Below are positions 17,825-29,740 of a stretch of DNA of 64,000 nt, piece after piece. The position numbers were made by a program, and so were the translations under genes. The stretch's first letter is position 1; every line of letters begins with the position of its first letter. Under the pieces are notes generated by a model that saw only the letters and a list, made by a program, of their open reading frames with translations, had not been told where the DNA came from and searched no databases. The stretch covers positions 25,204,501-25,268,500 of the forward strand of contig NC_071336.1 in NCBI RefSeq assembly GCF_027744825.2. Reading direction: 5' to 3'. This DNA is from Synchiropus splendidus (taxonomy: Eukaryota > Chordata > Actinopteri > Syngnathiformes > Callionymidae).

Positions 17825-18281
17825 GGAACTTGTTTAATAAGTCAACAGCTTGTGCATCTATGGTGGAGACTCTCTTGCTCTTTGTTCAGAATCCTCAAAA
17901 ATGTCTCCATTCCTTGATATGCGGTTTTTTAATCTAGACTTTTGACATTATAACACCATAAAATAGGAATAAAATCAAACAGTTTTATTGTACCATGATC
18001 TTTACTTCTTTGAATCTCAACAATTGTCCACCTCCTCTTCTCTTCACCAGTGCTACATGTTTCCTGCCTGAGCTCTCCAAGTGTCCAAAGCATCTGAGTC
18101 TTCACTGCCTAATATTGACTTACATTTTCTTCACTGGATGTGCCCATGCTATAAAATGCCAATGAATATAACCTGGCACCTTTGGAAATTTAATCGCCCA
18201 CCTCTGAGCTAAACTCTCCTTTCCTCGCAATGTAAGTGTGTGGTGTGTTTTGATCATGATTTCAAGCAGGACTCCATCACA

Positions 18282-18353
18282 GTTATGGTGGTATAGAGGT
18301 GAACCTAGTTGCCTTCCAAGCAGCTGATCTGGGTTTTATTCCATCCCAGTGAA
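18282..18353 (+). pseudogene. Decayed tRNA-Gly(TCC), GTTATGG class
   Basis: It is the direct copy of 4774-4845 with the same lesions. Confidence 0.75.
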
Positions 18354-18581
18354 TATTCCACAATTACTGACAGAAATCCATTCTGATTTTCATTTCTAAT
18401 GAATTTATATGTATTGAAAATGGTAGTCAGTCAGTCGGGAGAGGATTGAAAAAACATGTACAAGCTGAGGTATGGCACCTGTCATACTTCACGATACCCA
18501 ATTGATGCTCCCAGTTGAGATTCTGGGACGAAGTCATGTCTTTCTGAGCTCACAGATCTAACCTTCATCCTTCTGTGCGCA

Positions 18582-18653
18582 GCGATGGTGGTATAGTGGT
18601 GAGCATAGCTGCCTTCCAAGCAGTTGACCCGGGTTCGATTCCCGGCCATCGCA
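18582..18653 (+). tRNA. tRNA-Gly(TCC), consensus-perfect
   Basis: All positions match the reference. The upstream flank is U3 and the downstream flank D-alpha. The first TTTT is 44 nt downstream (18698-18701). It is the best-preserved member of the U3 group (5074, 10056, 11355, 14502). Confidence 0.94.
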
Positions 18654-18789
18654 TTCGCGTCACTTTCGTCTTGATGTTGACATTCAACTGTACTGTCTTT
18701 TGGTGAAAACAGACACAGTTGACTGAAGAAGTTTAAAACCATATATATTTAGTTTGAACCTAACTGAAAGTTAGAAGAACATAATTGCT

Positions 18790-19200
18790 CAAAAATTATC
18801 TTTCAACACTGAGTCATGAAACCTCATCCATCCATCACCAATGAGAAACTCATCCATCCGATCGATCAAATTTCACAAGTGACGCTTTGTGCGACTCAAC
18901 AGACAGACCAGAAGACTCCTGTCATTCACTCAGTAAAACATGAGGTCAGAGATGTAGGAGACACCTTGATGCAGATGTGCACAACGATCAAGTTTGCGGT
19001 CAGAACCGAACCTTTGCTCTCCCGCTTCCTGACTCATGCCAAATGATCAAGCTCAGGACCAGCATCACAATACAAATATCAGAAAGTTGCAGTTTGGATC
19101 AAAAGTTTTCGACAAAGTCTCATCACCATGTGGGAGGACGCGAGTGGACAAACGTATGGTATAAGGTTTGTCTTGCATTAAAAACATGCTACATCTGTCT
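18790..19200. repeat. Module shared with 8640-9240, hAT site empty
   Basis: It is a direct copy of the sequence around the hAT-like insertion, but with a single CAGTAAAAC and no insert. No gene is seen. Confidence 0.8.
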
Positions 19201-19235
19201 GTGTTTTTAAAAGGCGACACACAAGGGAACATAAC

Positions 19236-19307
19236 TGCAATGGTCGGGAATCGAACGCGCATCAAATGCTTGGAAGGCAGCTATGCTCACCACTATACCA
19301 CCATCAC
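19236..19307 (-). pseudogene. Degenerate tRNA-Gly(TCC)
   Basis: The anticodon arm is intact. The acceptor (GTGATGG with CCATTGC) and T-arm (GATGCGCGTTCGATTCCCGA) have several broken pairs. Confidence 0.65.
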
Positions 19308-19861
19308 TGCGCACGTGTGGGTGAAGGTGACTCTTACATCTGTGACCTTCTCATTCTGACTTCAGAAAGGTGAAGTTTGTGATTAGAGGTTGTCTGTCTC
19401 TGTGACCTTCTTGTTCTTGGTTCTGAATCCTCACAAATATCTCCTTACCTTGCGATGTGAGCTATTCACTCAAGTGAAGATTTTTTAAGCTTGACTGTTG
19501 ACAATATAACACCATAAAATGGGAATAAAATCAAACAGTTTTATTGTACCATGATCTTTACTTCTTTGAATCTCAACAATTGTCCACCTCCTCTTCTCTT
19601 CACCAGTGCTACATGTTTCCTGCCTGAGCTCTCCAAGTGTCCAAAGCATCTGAGTCTTCACTGCCTAATATTGACTTACATTTTCTTCACTGGATGTCTC
19701 TGTGATATAAGTTGTCCATGAAAGCTTGAAAAATGAAGGACTTGTTGATCACAACTTTCAGGTAGGTTGAAGCTAATAATCTAATCATAAGTTGTTTTCG
19801 ACTGCTTTGAACTTGAACTAGTCGCGTTGGATGATGAATTGTGGAATTAAAACAACATGAA

Positions 19862-19921
19862 TGCGACAGCCAGGGATCAAACCTGGATTAACTGCTATGC
19901 TCACCATGATACCACCATCAC
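19862..19921 (-). pseudogene. tRNA-Gly lacking the anticodon loop
   Basis: On the minus strand the ends GTGATGG and GCTGTCGCA are recognisable, but about 12 nt including the anticodon loop are deleted. It lies at the decayed edge of the array. Confidence 0.65.
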
Positions 19922-20061
19922 TGAAGGGCCCTGAAGAACCTGACTCTTACCTCTGTGACCTTTTCATAGCTGGGCAAAATAGAGGTTTATCAGCTATACT
20001 CTCCTTTCATTGATATGTGAACGTGTGGCGTGTTTTGATTTTTGAGGCAGGACTCCATACA

Positions 20062-20089
20062 GTTCTGGTGGTAAAGTGGTGAGCATTGT
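20062..20089 (+). pseudogene. tRNA-Gly 5' fragment at array edge
   Basis: GTTCTGGTGGTAAAGTGGTG resembles the 5' part of the GTTATGG class. It is the last recognisable tRNA piece before the array ends. Confidence 0.45.
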
Positions 20090-22480
20090 GAACAACAACA
20101 ACATAGTGAACAATGTTGTCAAACGCAGCTCACTTGTGATGGGTCGATGATGTATCAAGTACTGCAGAGTTGATCAAACTGTATCTTCATTTTCTGAGAC
20201 CTCTAAATGGCACTCTTCATTTAAAAGTTAAATGAGATTTTATAATTGTTTGTTCAAATCCAAACAATGTTCTCCAGGCAGTGCCATCTGGTGGCCTCTA
20301 AAAATCACAACACCGTTTCATGAAACCTCATCTACCCTTCACTGCAGCACACCAATGAAAGACAAACGTCATACATCTACTGTTTGCTACAGAAGGGCTC
20401 AGATGAATCAGTGTTTACACTTTCACAGCTCAGTAGGTGGCACTGTCTGTAAACATTAAATAAATCCAAAGGTTTTTGAGCTCAGAGTGCCACCCAGTGG
20501 TCTCTGGAAATGAGGACCCTTTCATGAGTCAGAACTGTGACAGGTCAGCAGTTTTACAACCCCTTAAAATAAATTACGCTGCTCTGTTTGGGGGGTCCAC
20601 TTCAGTCAAACAAATTAGACTTAAAGTCTCTCATATTTCTCCTTTAGAGAGAAATAAACCAACAATGATGGGGCTGTGCATTGGAAACAGAAAGAAAATG
20701 TGTTCTTTTACAGATGGTTTGACTCGCAGGGATCTGTGGGACAAAACAAAAGTCGGCTTGCCCACAGGGTGCAGAGATAGTGGCTGTTATATCGTAAAAA
20801 GACAAAAAAGACCGGAGGGAGGTGGAAATAATAGCACACCTGTTGGTTCATAGCTGGTGAGAGTGAGCCAGTGTGTTTGGGGAGTGCACAGCCCACAGCT
20901 GTTTTTCTGCTTGTTGTCGTGGGAGGTCAGGGAGGTTAAAGAATGGACTTTTAACATCCTCCCACCATCCGTAAGTGCTTCGCCACAGCGTCACGGCTCT
21001 GAAGGGAGGAATCCTGCCTGTGAAGAATCCTCCCCCAACCTCACCCCTTTCGACTTTGAACTTGACTGACCGCCCCCTTCCTCCAGCCCCCGTCTCTCTT
21101 TTTAATTCAATCAGCTCTCCTGCTATCTCATCATCTTTCGCCCGCCCTCTCGGCGTGCGCCAGTGTTCTTTGAGGTTTGTTTATTTCCGTGAGTGCGTTT
21201 CTGTCTGATGGATCTGCTCTGCTGGAGCAACAGAGTGGTGATGAAACGCCCCGGTTATAGCCCCTCCGGGGAATTTCATGAAATGACACGGCGAGCTGTT
21301 GTGGGGCTCATTTGAAAGTGTGAGTTATCTGAAATATGGATCTCCAGATTTGCTGGTGGAGATGCTTTGGAATTCATCACTCCCGATGGTGGAACCTTGT
21401 TTGGAAAATCACCAGGATTAATAGAAAGTAGAGTCGCAGCTCTCCAAGATCGATCACAATTTGACTTCCTCTTTTTCTCATCATGGTTCTCTTCTGCGTC
21501 GCACAGAGAATAATATTCTCCAACCCTCTTCCAGGGAGAGGCTTCCTATTTCAGTGGATACATCCACTCCACGTTCCAAGCTTCTGGATGAGATAACGTT
21601 GCTGTTGAAAAGTAGAAGATTAATGTTTGAGTAAGTGGATGTGAAAGTGTTTTACATAAGATCTGGGTACAATCTCCGCTGATGACTCAGCACTATCGAC
21701 ACTCACTGGCCACAACGTTTCATAGACATCTGCGCATCAGGTTTGAGTGATTTCACCACTGTAACATGATCACATACAAGGTGGAGGTAAAATACTCAGT
21801 ATATTCCTAATATCATAGAAACACTGTGAACCACTCCCCATATTTCAGACTTTATTACTTTTACTACTCTGCCTTGTTATTTGGCTGCGAACGCGTGATT
21901 TAATGCAAAGTGTCAGATATTATTTAATGTGTGTCTGGGCGTCTGAAACACGCCAAATACTGAGCGTTTGCTGTAAATCCCTTGATCTCCATTACTCCTG
22001 TCCATCATTCCTTGCTTCCTTCAATTCAAGTCCTGAGTTTTTCATCATTTAATGAGCGTGGAAATAAACAAATCTGCTTCAGCGTTGGTGATTGCTTGAA
22101 TTATTACTAAATATGCGGCAGCTTGCAACAAATCATATGCAGCACGTCTCCAGCTGTTCAATACTGACTCTCAGCTTGGCAGTTGGGCTGAAGTGCTTTA
22201 TGTCAAACACACAAGCAGCAATTCATCTCCAGGTTTTTATTGAGAGCCAGAGGGCATTTGATCAATCAGGGATTCAAATAAAAAGACTGGGGTGTGCAAA
22301 CATTTGAGATGAAAACGCAGTGGAGTCACCAACTGCTCTACATGATGTTCTAAAGAATAAAAAAATAAATAAATGAAAAATTCCTGTCGCCGACTATACT
22401 AAGTCAAAACAAAGCTTACAAAAAAAAAACAACTAAGACTTCCTGGGAGTATGATAAGAATTGCAGATCTGCCTAAAAAA
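20090..22480. other. Gene-free stretch with dispersed-repeat copies
   Basis: It holds copies of the 'catgaaac' dispersed repeat (about 20120-20340, 20400-20530). The rest is unremarkable. A 36-codon ORF at 21208-21315 has no recognisable domain. No host gene can be supported. Confidence 0.4.
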
Positions 22481-23095
22481 AGGGGGTGTGATTCGATTAA
22501 AAAAATTAATTAGAGAATTTGTGATAAATTAATCTCAATTAATCGCAGTTTAATGGTCTAAGAATATTTGCCACAAGAAGCCACATTTTTCAATTTGAAT
22601 GAATTTGGTATATTACTGAATCAAGTGATGGAGCCATACATACATTTAAACAAACAACATTTTTGCATCAGTTTGACAATGGCACAATAAATCACAATGG
22701 TGGCTATATTCAAGTTTTTATATCACCTTATTAAAAATAAAGCTCTTTTAATGTTTTGAAAATATTTGTACAAGAATTTCAATTTTATAAGAATTTCAAG
22801 TACATTTAGAGTAGTGGAAACTCTGGCCATTGTGTAGTGAAAAACATCTCTGAACAAAAGCAAACAGATGCTTTTGTTTGCTTTTGTTCAGGGATTCCTC
22901 CATGTTTGTTGTTGTTGTTATCATCCTCGCTGCCACCTGTCTTGTGCGTCAGTGTGATCAGTGGACCAGGCACTCCTGCACTCACAAAGGTTCCCTGTTC
23001 AAGTAAATTAAATTAAATTAAGTTATAAATTTGACTGTGTTGTTTGTTGTAATTAATTAATTGCAATTAACTTGTTAAATTCCCACCACTAAAAT
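22480..23095. repeat. Probable degenerate interspersed repeat
   Basis: It starts with a GGGGGTGTGATTCGATTAAA piece and ends with AATTGCAATTAACTTGTTAAATTCCCACCACTA. These ATTAATCG-rich ends resemble old TIR-type DNA transposon remnants in fish. It contains the 16-bp hairpin at 22855-22896. The family is not identified. Confidence 0.4.
22855..22896. repeat. 16-bp perfect hairpin
   Basis: CTGAACAAAAGCAAAC is followed after 10 nt by its exact complement GTTTGCTTTTGTTCAG. It may be the centre of a foldback repeat. Confidence 0.75.
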
Positions 23096-23459
23096 AAATG
23101 ATAAAAAAATTTTTTTTTGGAACTTCAGTAGTTAAAATGCATACTGTATGTCTACATACTGCCTACTGTATATACTGAAAATCATGAACAAAACTGCTGA
23201 ATTCTTGCTTCTTTAAATGAGTCATCAAAAAAGTTATTTCTTTAATTCTGTGCCATCAGAAAGAAATTATTTTAATACTTCTAGAGAACATGCTTGCAAG
23301 TCTGCATGAGGAACATGGTGCGCAGGAAGGTAGCGTGAGTTAAAGGGAAATGTTCGGAGGCTCTCTTGACTGATTTACCTCGGATGTTTTTTCCGGCGCT
23401 TATGTGGCGCTGCTCCTTAGTGTCTGAAGACTGCGGCCGTTGTTACACATAGAACAAAA

Positions 23460-23670
23460 GGAACGCCATCCCATGGCTTCCCTAGTACCAACCGTCGTCT
23501 TTCTTTGACTTGACACGCTGCCCATGGCATCATGATATGTCGATTCAGTTAAAACCTAATGCACCAGCACGCAACACTGGCGTCAAGCATAGGATGCTGT
23601 CAAAAGTCAAATTTCCTGACGTCAATATATTACGCCATGGGAGTCAGAATGGGTTGTGGAATGTTTCGTG
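23460..23670. repeat. Dispersed repeat, 'tattacgccatgggagt' family
   Basis: It shares GCCATCCCATGGCTT and ATATTACGCCATGGGAGT with copies near 29750-30330 (mixed orientation) and 54400-54640. The family is not identified. Confidence 0.5.
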
Positions 23671-25687
23671 CTCCTCTTGTGCTGCCCCAGTGAGTCAAAC
23701 ATTCTTCCCTCACATAATGAAGGTGTTTGGTTTGGGAGCGATTCAGTCTTCTAAAGGGCAGACATGCATTGTTTTGCAAACCAAGCCTGAACTGGCGTGG
23801 GCGGCTAACTGGCCAGGCTACCACTCTCATGACACACGGAAGCTGAAAATAGCTCAGCAGGACAAGTCACCCGAACGTGTGATTTCGGAAAATTAAACCA
23901 GCACATGGAGAACGTTTTTGAGCTTAAAGGACCCAGGTGGCACATTTGAACTCAGCAGCACTAATCGCTGCACGGCAACAATCACGGCACCACCTCACCG
24001 TGAAGTGTTTCTTGAGAACATGGCGAAGCTCAAAACTGAATGGTCCATTATTCGTCAGTCTCAAGTTAAACATTTAGACTTTGAATATGGAAAAAAGGCA
24101 GTCACTTCCACACCATTAGTGAGAGCCGTCATTGTATCGCCCGATGTCTTCAGAAACCCAGCTTGGGTTTGGCTACCTGGCCTTGCCGTGACCTTCCTCG
24201 GGGGCGACTTGCTCCTGGTGCAGTCTGATTTATTAAGAAAACTGGAGGGAAGTCCAAGACGGATTGGTTCTCTATCAGGAAGTCCAGAGATATAACAAGG
24301 TGAAGGCCAGAGTTGATGTTGCTGCCTTTTTCTTGGCTCTTAATGTGTCTTCAGAGCTTGAAAGAATGTGAGAAGGTGCCCGCGGGGTTTGGAAAACACA
24401 CCAAGATTTGTTGAAACATGGAGTGGAGGAGGAAAAGAAGAAAGAAGGAAAACAGAAAGGAATGAAGAGCTTCAGACTTAGGGCCGAGTGTGTTGGTGCT
24501 GATCACAAAGAGTAGAGGAGTGAGATAAAAACGGGCCTGACAGCAGAGGTCACCAGAACATTGTGTGACTGCTGCTCCAGCTTACTTTGCTCCTCTATTG
24601 TTGCATATTCCAGCAGCATATTTAGCAACACTTCCATGTGAAAGTGACCTCAGTTTTGAAGTTTAAGTTGAGCCTCGTGAATATCCAAAGTTCCGTTGCT
24701 ATAAACAGAGACTGTTGTGAAAATATGGGGAGGGTCTGGAAACATTTTCATGTTTTGGCCTTATCAGCTTTTGGAAGTTGCATTATCAGGTTTTCTCTTT
24801 CCACTTAACTCCACAAACTTATCTCGAGGAGCACTTCCCCTTCAAGTTCCACCAATTGTCCCGCCGACTACGAGAGCAGCCTTTAAAGAGATTTTCCTTG
24901 TTTCGAGAGGACGTCGGCGCCGGAGAGCTCATGCTCAAGATCATTGTTGAAGGTGGGGAGGCAGGGGAGGCGACGTCACGCACACGCAAGCCTCACTTGC
25001 TCCCATCTGTGATGGACTGTGGTCAACTGTGTTGTTCTGAAGCCAACAAGTTCGCAGCCATATGTCCGGCAATGTTTCGTCTGCGATCTACCGTTTTTTA
25101 AACAGAGCTCTGGCACGAAGTACCGCCTGACAAATCCACATAGCGTCAGAGGCTCAGTTGTTTAAACATAACTGGCCCGGCTGCAGAGATGGTCAGATCT
25201 GGCACGTGTGTACAGTGACTGCACACTGTGATGAAAAATAAACTGTCACATGGATGCACCACACAGCTGAGATCAGGGCAGAGGAGGGTTTCCATGGAAA
25301 CACACCCAGCTCATCTCTCCTGGGTGCCTTTATTGAATAATATGAAAAGACTGCTGAGGTGCCAGCCCTTTGACACACATCCTCCCCAGAGTTCAAGGTG
25401 CTGCAACTGCGCCGGAAAAAAGCACTTTGTTCTTTTAGTGAAAGCTGCTGTTAAGTCTGCAACAGGCTGCGTGTACTTATCGTGCTACTGCTGAAAAGTC
25501 ATTATTTAATGTTGAATCTAATCCGTTTACCCTGTCAAGCAAGTTGGGATTTATGCCGGAATGTTGCAAACTGGTGATTAGTTGGTCCATAATCTGCTCC
25601 CGATTCACCTTTGGACCAACACAAACTGCCTCTTAAAGGAAACCAACTGGACCAAAAGGACACTTTGCTATGCAATTTTAATAAATA
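23670..25687. other. Gene-free stretch
   Basis: Open frames up to 125 codons occur by chance on both strands, without recognisable domains. No RNA gene or mobile element is recognised. Confidence 0.4.
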
Positions 25688-26238
25688 CAGTGGTACCTCG
25701 GTTCTGAACCACAATCTGTTCCAGACGGCCGTTCGAGAAGCGATTTGTTCGAAATCTGAATCGATTTTTCCCATTACAATGAACGGAAAAATAAATAATG
25801 CGTTCCAAGCCTTAAAATAGTCTTTTGTAGGAGTGAATGTAGCGTGTCTGCTGCAGGTGCGCTGTTCCTCTATGTGTGCGGCCGCTGCATGTGGGAGGGG
25901 TTGCCGAGTGAGTGACGTCTCTCCAGAAGTGAAGAGGTGCCCGGTGCGTGTCCAGCTCTGAATGTGTGCTTCTGTGCAGTTTGGCTGTGACAAAGTCATA
26001 AACCAAGTGACGCTCTGTCCCAGACTCGCCTCATCCCTGTCCCAGCTCCATCCCACAACAGGACATCAAACCCTGGAGTGAGCGCTCCAGCCTCGGAAGT
26101 GTGGAGAGCGAGCGCCTCCCCTGTGACACTCTACCACGGTCCAAAAGTATGTAAAAAAGTAAAAAAAAGTATCCAAATTTTTGTTCAAACTCCGATTTGT
26201 TTGAAGTCCGGGATGTTCAAAAAACGAATTTTCCACTG
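25688..26238. mobile_element. TA-flanked MITE-like element
   Basis: It starts CAGTGGTACCTCGG and ends TTTTCCACTG, flanked by TA on both sides, with imperfect inverted ends that include GTTC-AAC repeats. TA flanks and this terminal motif suggest a Tc1/mariner-Tigger type non-autonomous element. No transposase is present. Confidence 0.6.
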
Positions 26239-26239
26239 T

Positions 26240-29200
26240 ATATCACTGTCTTTTTGTTGTATCAAAATTTTTGAACTTCCAACGTGACAGCATTGACACT
26301 TCACTAGCCATGATACATTAGTGCTGTGTGCGTATGAGGGACACTACACTACGGACAGGCTGATGAGGTTTAATGAAACTCTGTCCTTATTTTCAAGAAC
26401 CACTGAATGACCCACTCAGCTCTGCCGTCATGTCTTCAACAACTCCAGGGCTTCCGCTACATGTAATGGAGCATGGGCTTAAATGAGAGCCGCCTTTTTT
26501 TAAAGCAGAACCGTTGCTCCCAGAACTCAACTTGCGCATTTCAGCCGGACATATAAGCTGCGGGACCGGAGGACGGCTGCAGACTGAAGGGGAAGTCAAC
26601 TTCTCATGATTTAAAACTGGAGTTTATATAATCTCCATTTTGCTAAATGTTAAAAACATTCCCCTCTGATCCAATGTTTCTGTTGCTTCTTCATTGGCTG
26701 TGTTCCATGCGGAGACTCCGCCACAGTTTCAAGAAATTCATGGCGCAAACCATGAACTCCTTTAAACAGTGAAACCTCCCACGTGTTTCAAACTTACAGC
26801 ACCATCTTTTGACCTGTGAAAATAAAGACTGTTTCATGAAACCTCACCAGCCCATCACTGAGGCAGACTCATTAAAATTAGATGTTATAAAAGCTATGGA
26901 GAAACAACCTACAGTGAATGCCCTGCAAGGCTAGTGTAACACTTTGACAAAGTGGAGTAGAAGATGGACTGTGTATATATATATATGTTCAAATGCCATG
27001 GTGTATGACGTGATGTTAGTACTGGCTGGCTTCATCACTATTAGTGAGGGGCCATTCCCCGGCTAAATCCAACATACATAGAAAACCAAAAATTTCAAAT
27101 TTGAAATTCAATTTTTCAGAAAAATAACGTTTTGTGGGTCACTCTCTGGTTTCCCACATCAATAGCTTATATACTTCCATCTCTCTGTTTCAACCTCTAG
27201 GCCTATTTGTGGTTCATTGAATGCTTTCTGGCCTTCAGGATACTAGAAGAAGCCAAGTGAATGTCCTCCAGGTGCTGAAGTAGTTGGCCGAAAATCTACT
27301 GAGGCATTTTAGTGTCCTCAGGGGAAGAGAAGTGGAATCCTCCAAGCAACTCGCTGGAGTTCCTCTCCTCTTCCTCCCTAGAGCCAAATGGATGGGGAGC
27401 CCTGCAAGTGAGCTATTTTGATAAGTTGTCTTTGAACGTCCCCAGAATGACTCAATCGATTGAATTCCTAGGACAGTAGAATATTTTCGTCTCATGTCCC
27501 CTTCACATTGAAGTGTTTCAGTTGGGGCCCTTTTTTTCTGCATTTGCTTGAACTGAGTCATTGTTGCATCACTGTGTAAAACCTGCTCACCCAGAAAAGG
27601 CTGCTTTAAGGCTTTTTTAAAACCCAATTCTCAAAAATGACTTTAAGAGGAGTTGTTTTGACTCAGGTTCTATTTTTATTCTTCAGCGTCACAATGCCGT
27701 TTCATGAACCCGTTCCTAATGAGTCACACCGTTAATGGACCTGCTTTGGTGCACGACTTCAACATCCCTCTTCATGCGGGTTTCTATTATTCATGTCGGA
27801 CACCAGAAAATAAACTAGTTTGTCGAATCCTTGCACGACTACGTCACAAGACAAAAGTATTTATAGCGGTCTTCAAGGCCCGGAAGGCATTGTGTTGCAC
27901 ACGGTTGAGCCCATCAAGAAGAAAAGTTGCGTAAGGAATGAAAGTCGCTTGACAGAGATGCCTCATACGTCTGTGTTTGGATGTCAGCGCAATTGTCCCC
28001 AACACCTTTAGCAGATCTGACAGGAAATGTTTTTGCCCTATTCCACCAAAGCATTTGACTCTATTTTACTTGAGGTTTATTAAAAATAAATCAATGTTAC
28101 AGTCACTCAAAGCTACACGTCTGTGTTGGGACAGTGGCACCATATTTGGAAAACAAGTGTAACCATAGCAAAAGCCTACAGCTGAGCTTGTAATGCAAAG
28201 GGATGTTGAAGCTCAAATGTTATTTTCCACATATGATCTTCTTCATTTGAAGTTTTAGTTGCATTTTCTTTACATTTGTTTTTCCATGAAAGCCTTGGTC
28301 AGAAGGAATGTAAACTGCAAACCTTGGAATTATCATCCATGTATTTTAGGTGGAAGATCATATCTGTGTTTCTGAAGTACAGCTCTTCCACGTATGATCT
28401 TTGACACCTAGCGATTAAACATTCCATGCCAGTCGGTCCTACAGATCAAAAATGCAGGGTTTGCTTTCTTGTCTTGAAGGTGGACATCACACTTCTGGCA
28501 CCATCCCGGTTGAGCAAAGTCTTTCCCAGGCGCAATCACTGTAGACACTGACTGCGTGTGGTGAGTTCTCCTTATTTTGTTAAGTGAGCCTGTGAAGTGA
28601 AATAGAGATGTTTTTTCACAAGTGTCAGTCTTTTCAACTTTTCATTTATCATTGCATTCAAAGGTTCTTTTAAAATAGTGAATCAGTCATTCCAAAAGAG
28701 TGCAGGAACAAAAATAATGCAACATAATAACCAAATAAAAAAGGTCAAAAAGACATGCATGTTTTTTTGTTTGTTTTTTTTTAAACAAATTTCCACTGTT
28801 TTCTGTAGCAACATCAAACAAATGAGGCTGTGCTGGGCAGGAAAGTTCGACATTAGCATATGCTGCAGTGGCTTGCCTAATGACGTTCCCGTCCCGACTT
28901 ACTTCTCAGCTTGGTACCATTCCGCGCAGACATAATGGCTTTCAATTCCAGGAAATCATAAACATCCAATTTTCAGGTTCTGTTTTGATCATCACAAACC
29001 AGGGACTCCCCCATTTTATATTATTTCTCCAATCAAAGCCATTTGAAAATGGAAAAGGTTGTTTTCCTTCAGCTCCCTCGCCCCTTGCACACCCGCAACT
29101 CCTTCATGCACAATTAATCTCAGATGTCACTTGTAGGTGGTGAATTCCTGAAATACTGCAGGTTTTTTTTTTTACTGCCTCCCCACTGTATTCCAGTAAG

Positions 29201-29740
29201 TACAGCTTGGAGATCTGCGCTTAAGAGAAGTGCTGCGGAAATGAAGTGAGACGGACTAAAAAGAAGCTTTGTGCTGCTGCCAGTGCCCCACTCACTGCGC
29301 TCAGAGTCAGCATCCAGCTGTAGCCAGGAGCGGGACCTGTTAGACAAGTCGGAGGTAGAGAAACTCTGCTCACCTAAATAGTGTATGATTGACTCATTTA
29401 AACTATATTTGGCAGGGTAGCGGTTGAGGGCATGGAAGTAGAGAACGGAGGGAGCGATGTTCAGAAAAACTGACAGGCAGCACAGTAATATCGTATGCTG
29501 GAGTATAGATCTAGAGCACACATCTAAGGATGTTGACTTCATGCTACAGCAAAAACAGGAGCTTATAAATAAAAGGTTGATGTGCTTTTCGCTCCTAATA
29601 TATGTTTGATACCTCAAATACTTTACTATAGTTCATACGATTTGTTCCAGAACCGTAATTTATTCCATGAATTAAGTTCAAGAACCTCTCAAGTGCTAAT
29701 ATATAGAGAGACCCATATAAAAGGACTAGACAGCCTCACT
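26240..29740. other. Gene-free stretch with repeat copies
   Basis: 'Catgaaac' repeat copies are at about 26355-26470 and 26760-26870. A short TATATATATA run is near 26975. Otherwise nothing is recognised; the 130- and 165-codon minus-strand frames (27235-27627, 29120-29617) have no known domain. Confidence 0.4.

Larger units (their letters stand above)
1..20090. repeat. tRNA-Gly(TCC) gene array built of shuffled modules
   Basis: About 45 copies or fragments of one 72-nt tRNA-Gly with anticodon TCC occur on both strands in 20 kb, with no other tRNA isotype seen. Spacers are repeated. The main matches I can follow by eye are 1-1143 inverted against 6161-7300; 3180-4240 inverted against 12900-13980; 4430-5146 inverted against 10055-10770 and direct with 17937-18655; 2380-2953 direct with 16935-17497; 7320-7690 inverted against 15405-15850; 8640-9240 direct with 18790-19200; and 1-240 direct with 12660-12896. 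Matching often stops exactly at a tRNA gene. Boundaries are approximate. Spacers over 300 bp inside the array hold only these repeat modules and no protein gene. Confidence 0.9.

Noticed and set aside
1..20090. Interpretation of the array as a tRNA-derived SINE family
   Set aside because: Copies keep exact tRNA ends with no shared SINE body or tail, and downstream flanks fall into several unrelated types. Some decayed copies could still have spread with larger repeats.
1..20090. CRISPR-like array because of regularly repeated palindromic units
   Set aside because: Repeats are tRNA genes on both strands with irregular spacing in a eukaryotic genome; no cas genes.
21208..21315. 36-codon ORF with a clean ATG in 21.2 kb
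   Set aside because: No domain, splice context or homologue recognised; likely chance.
25535..26056. 173-codon minus frame
   Set aside because: It runs across the MITE end and has no recognisable domain.
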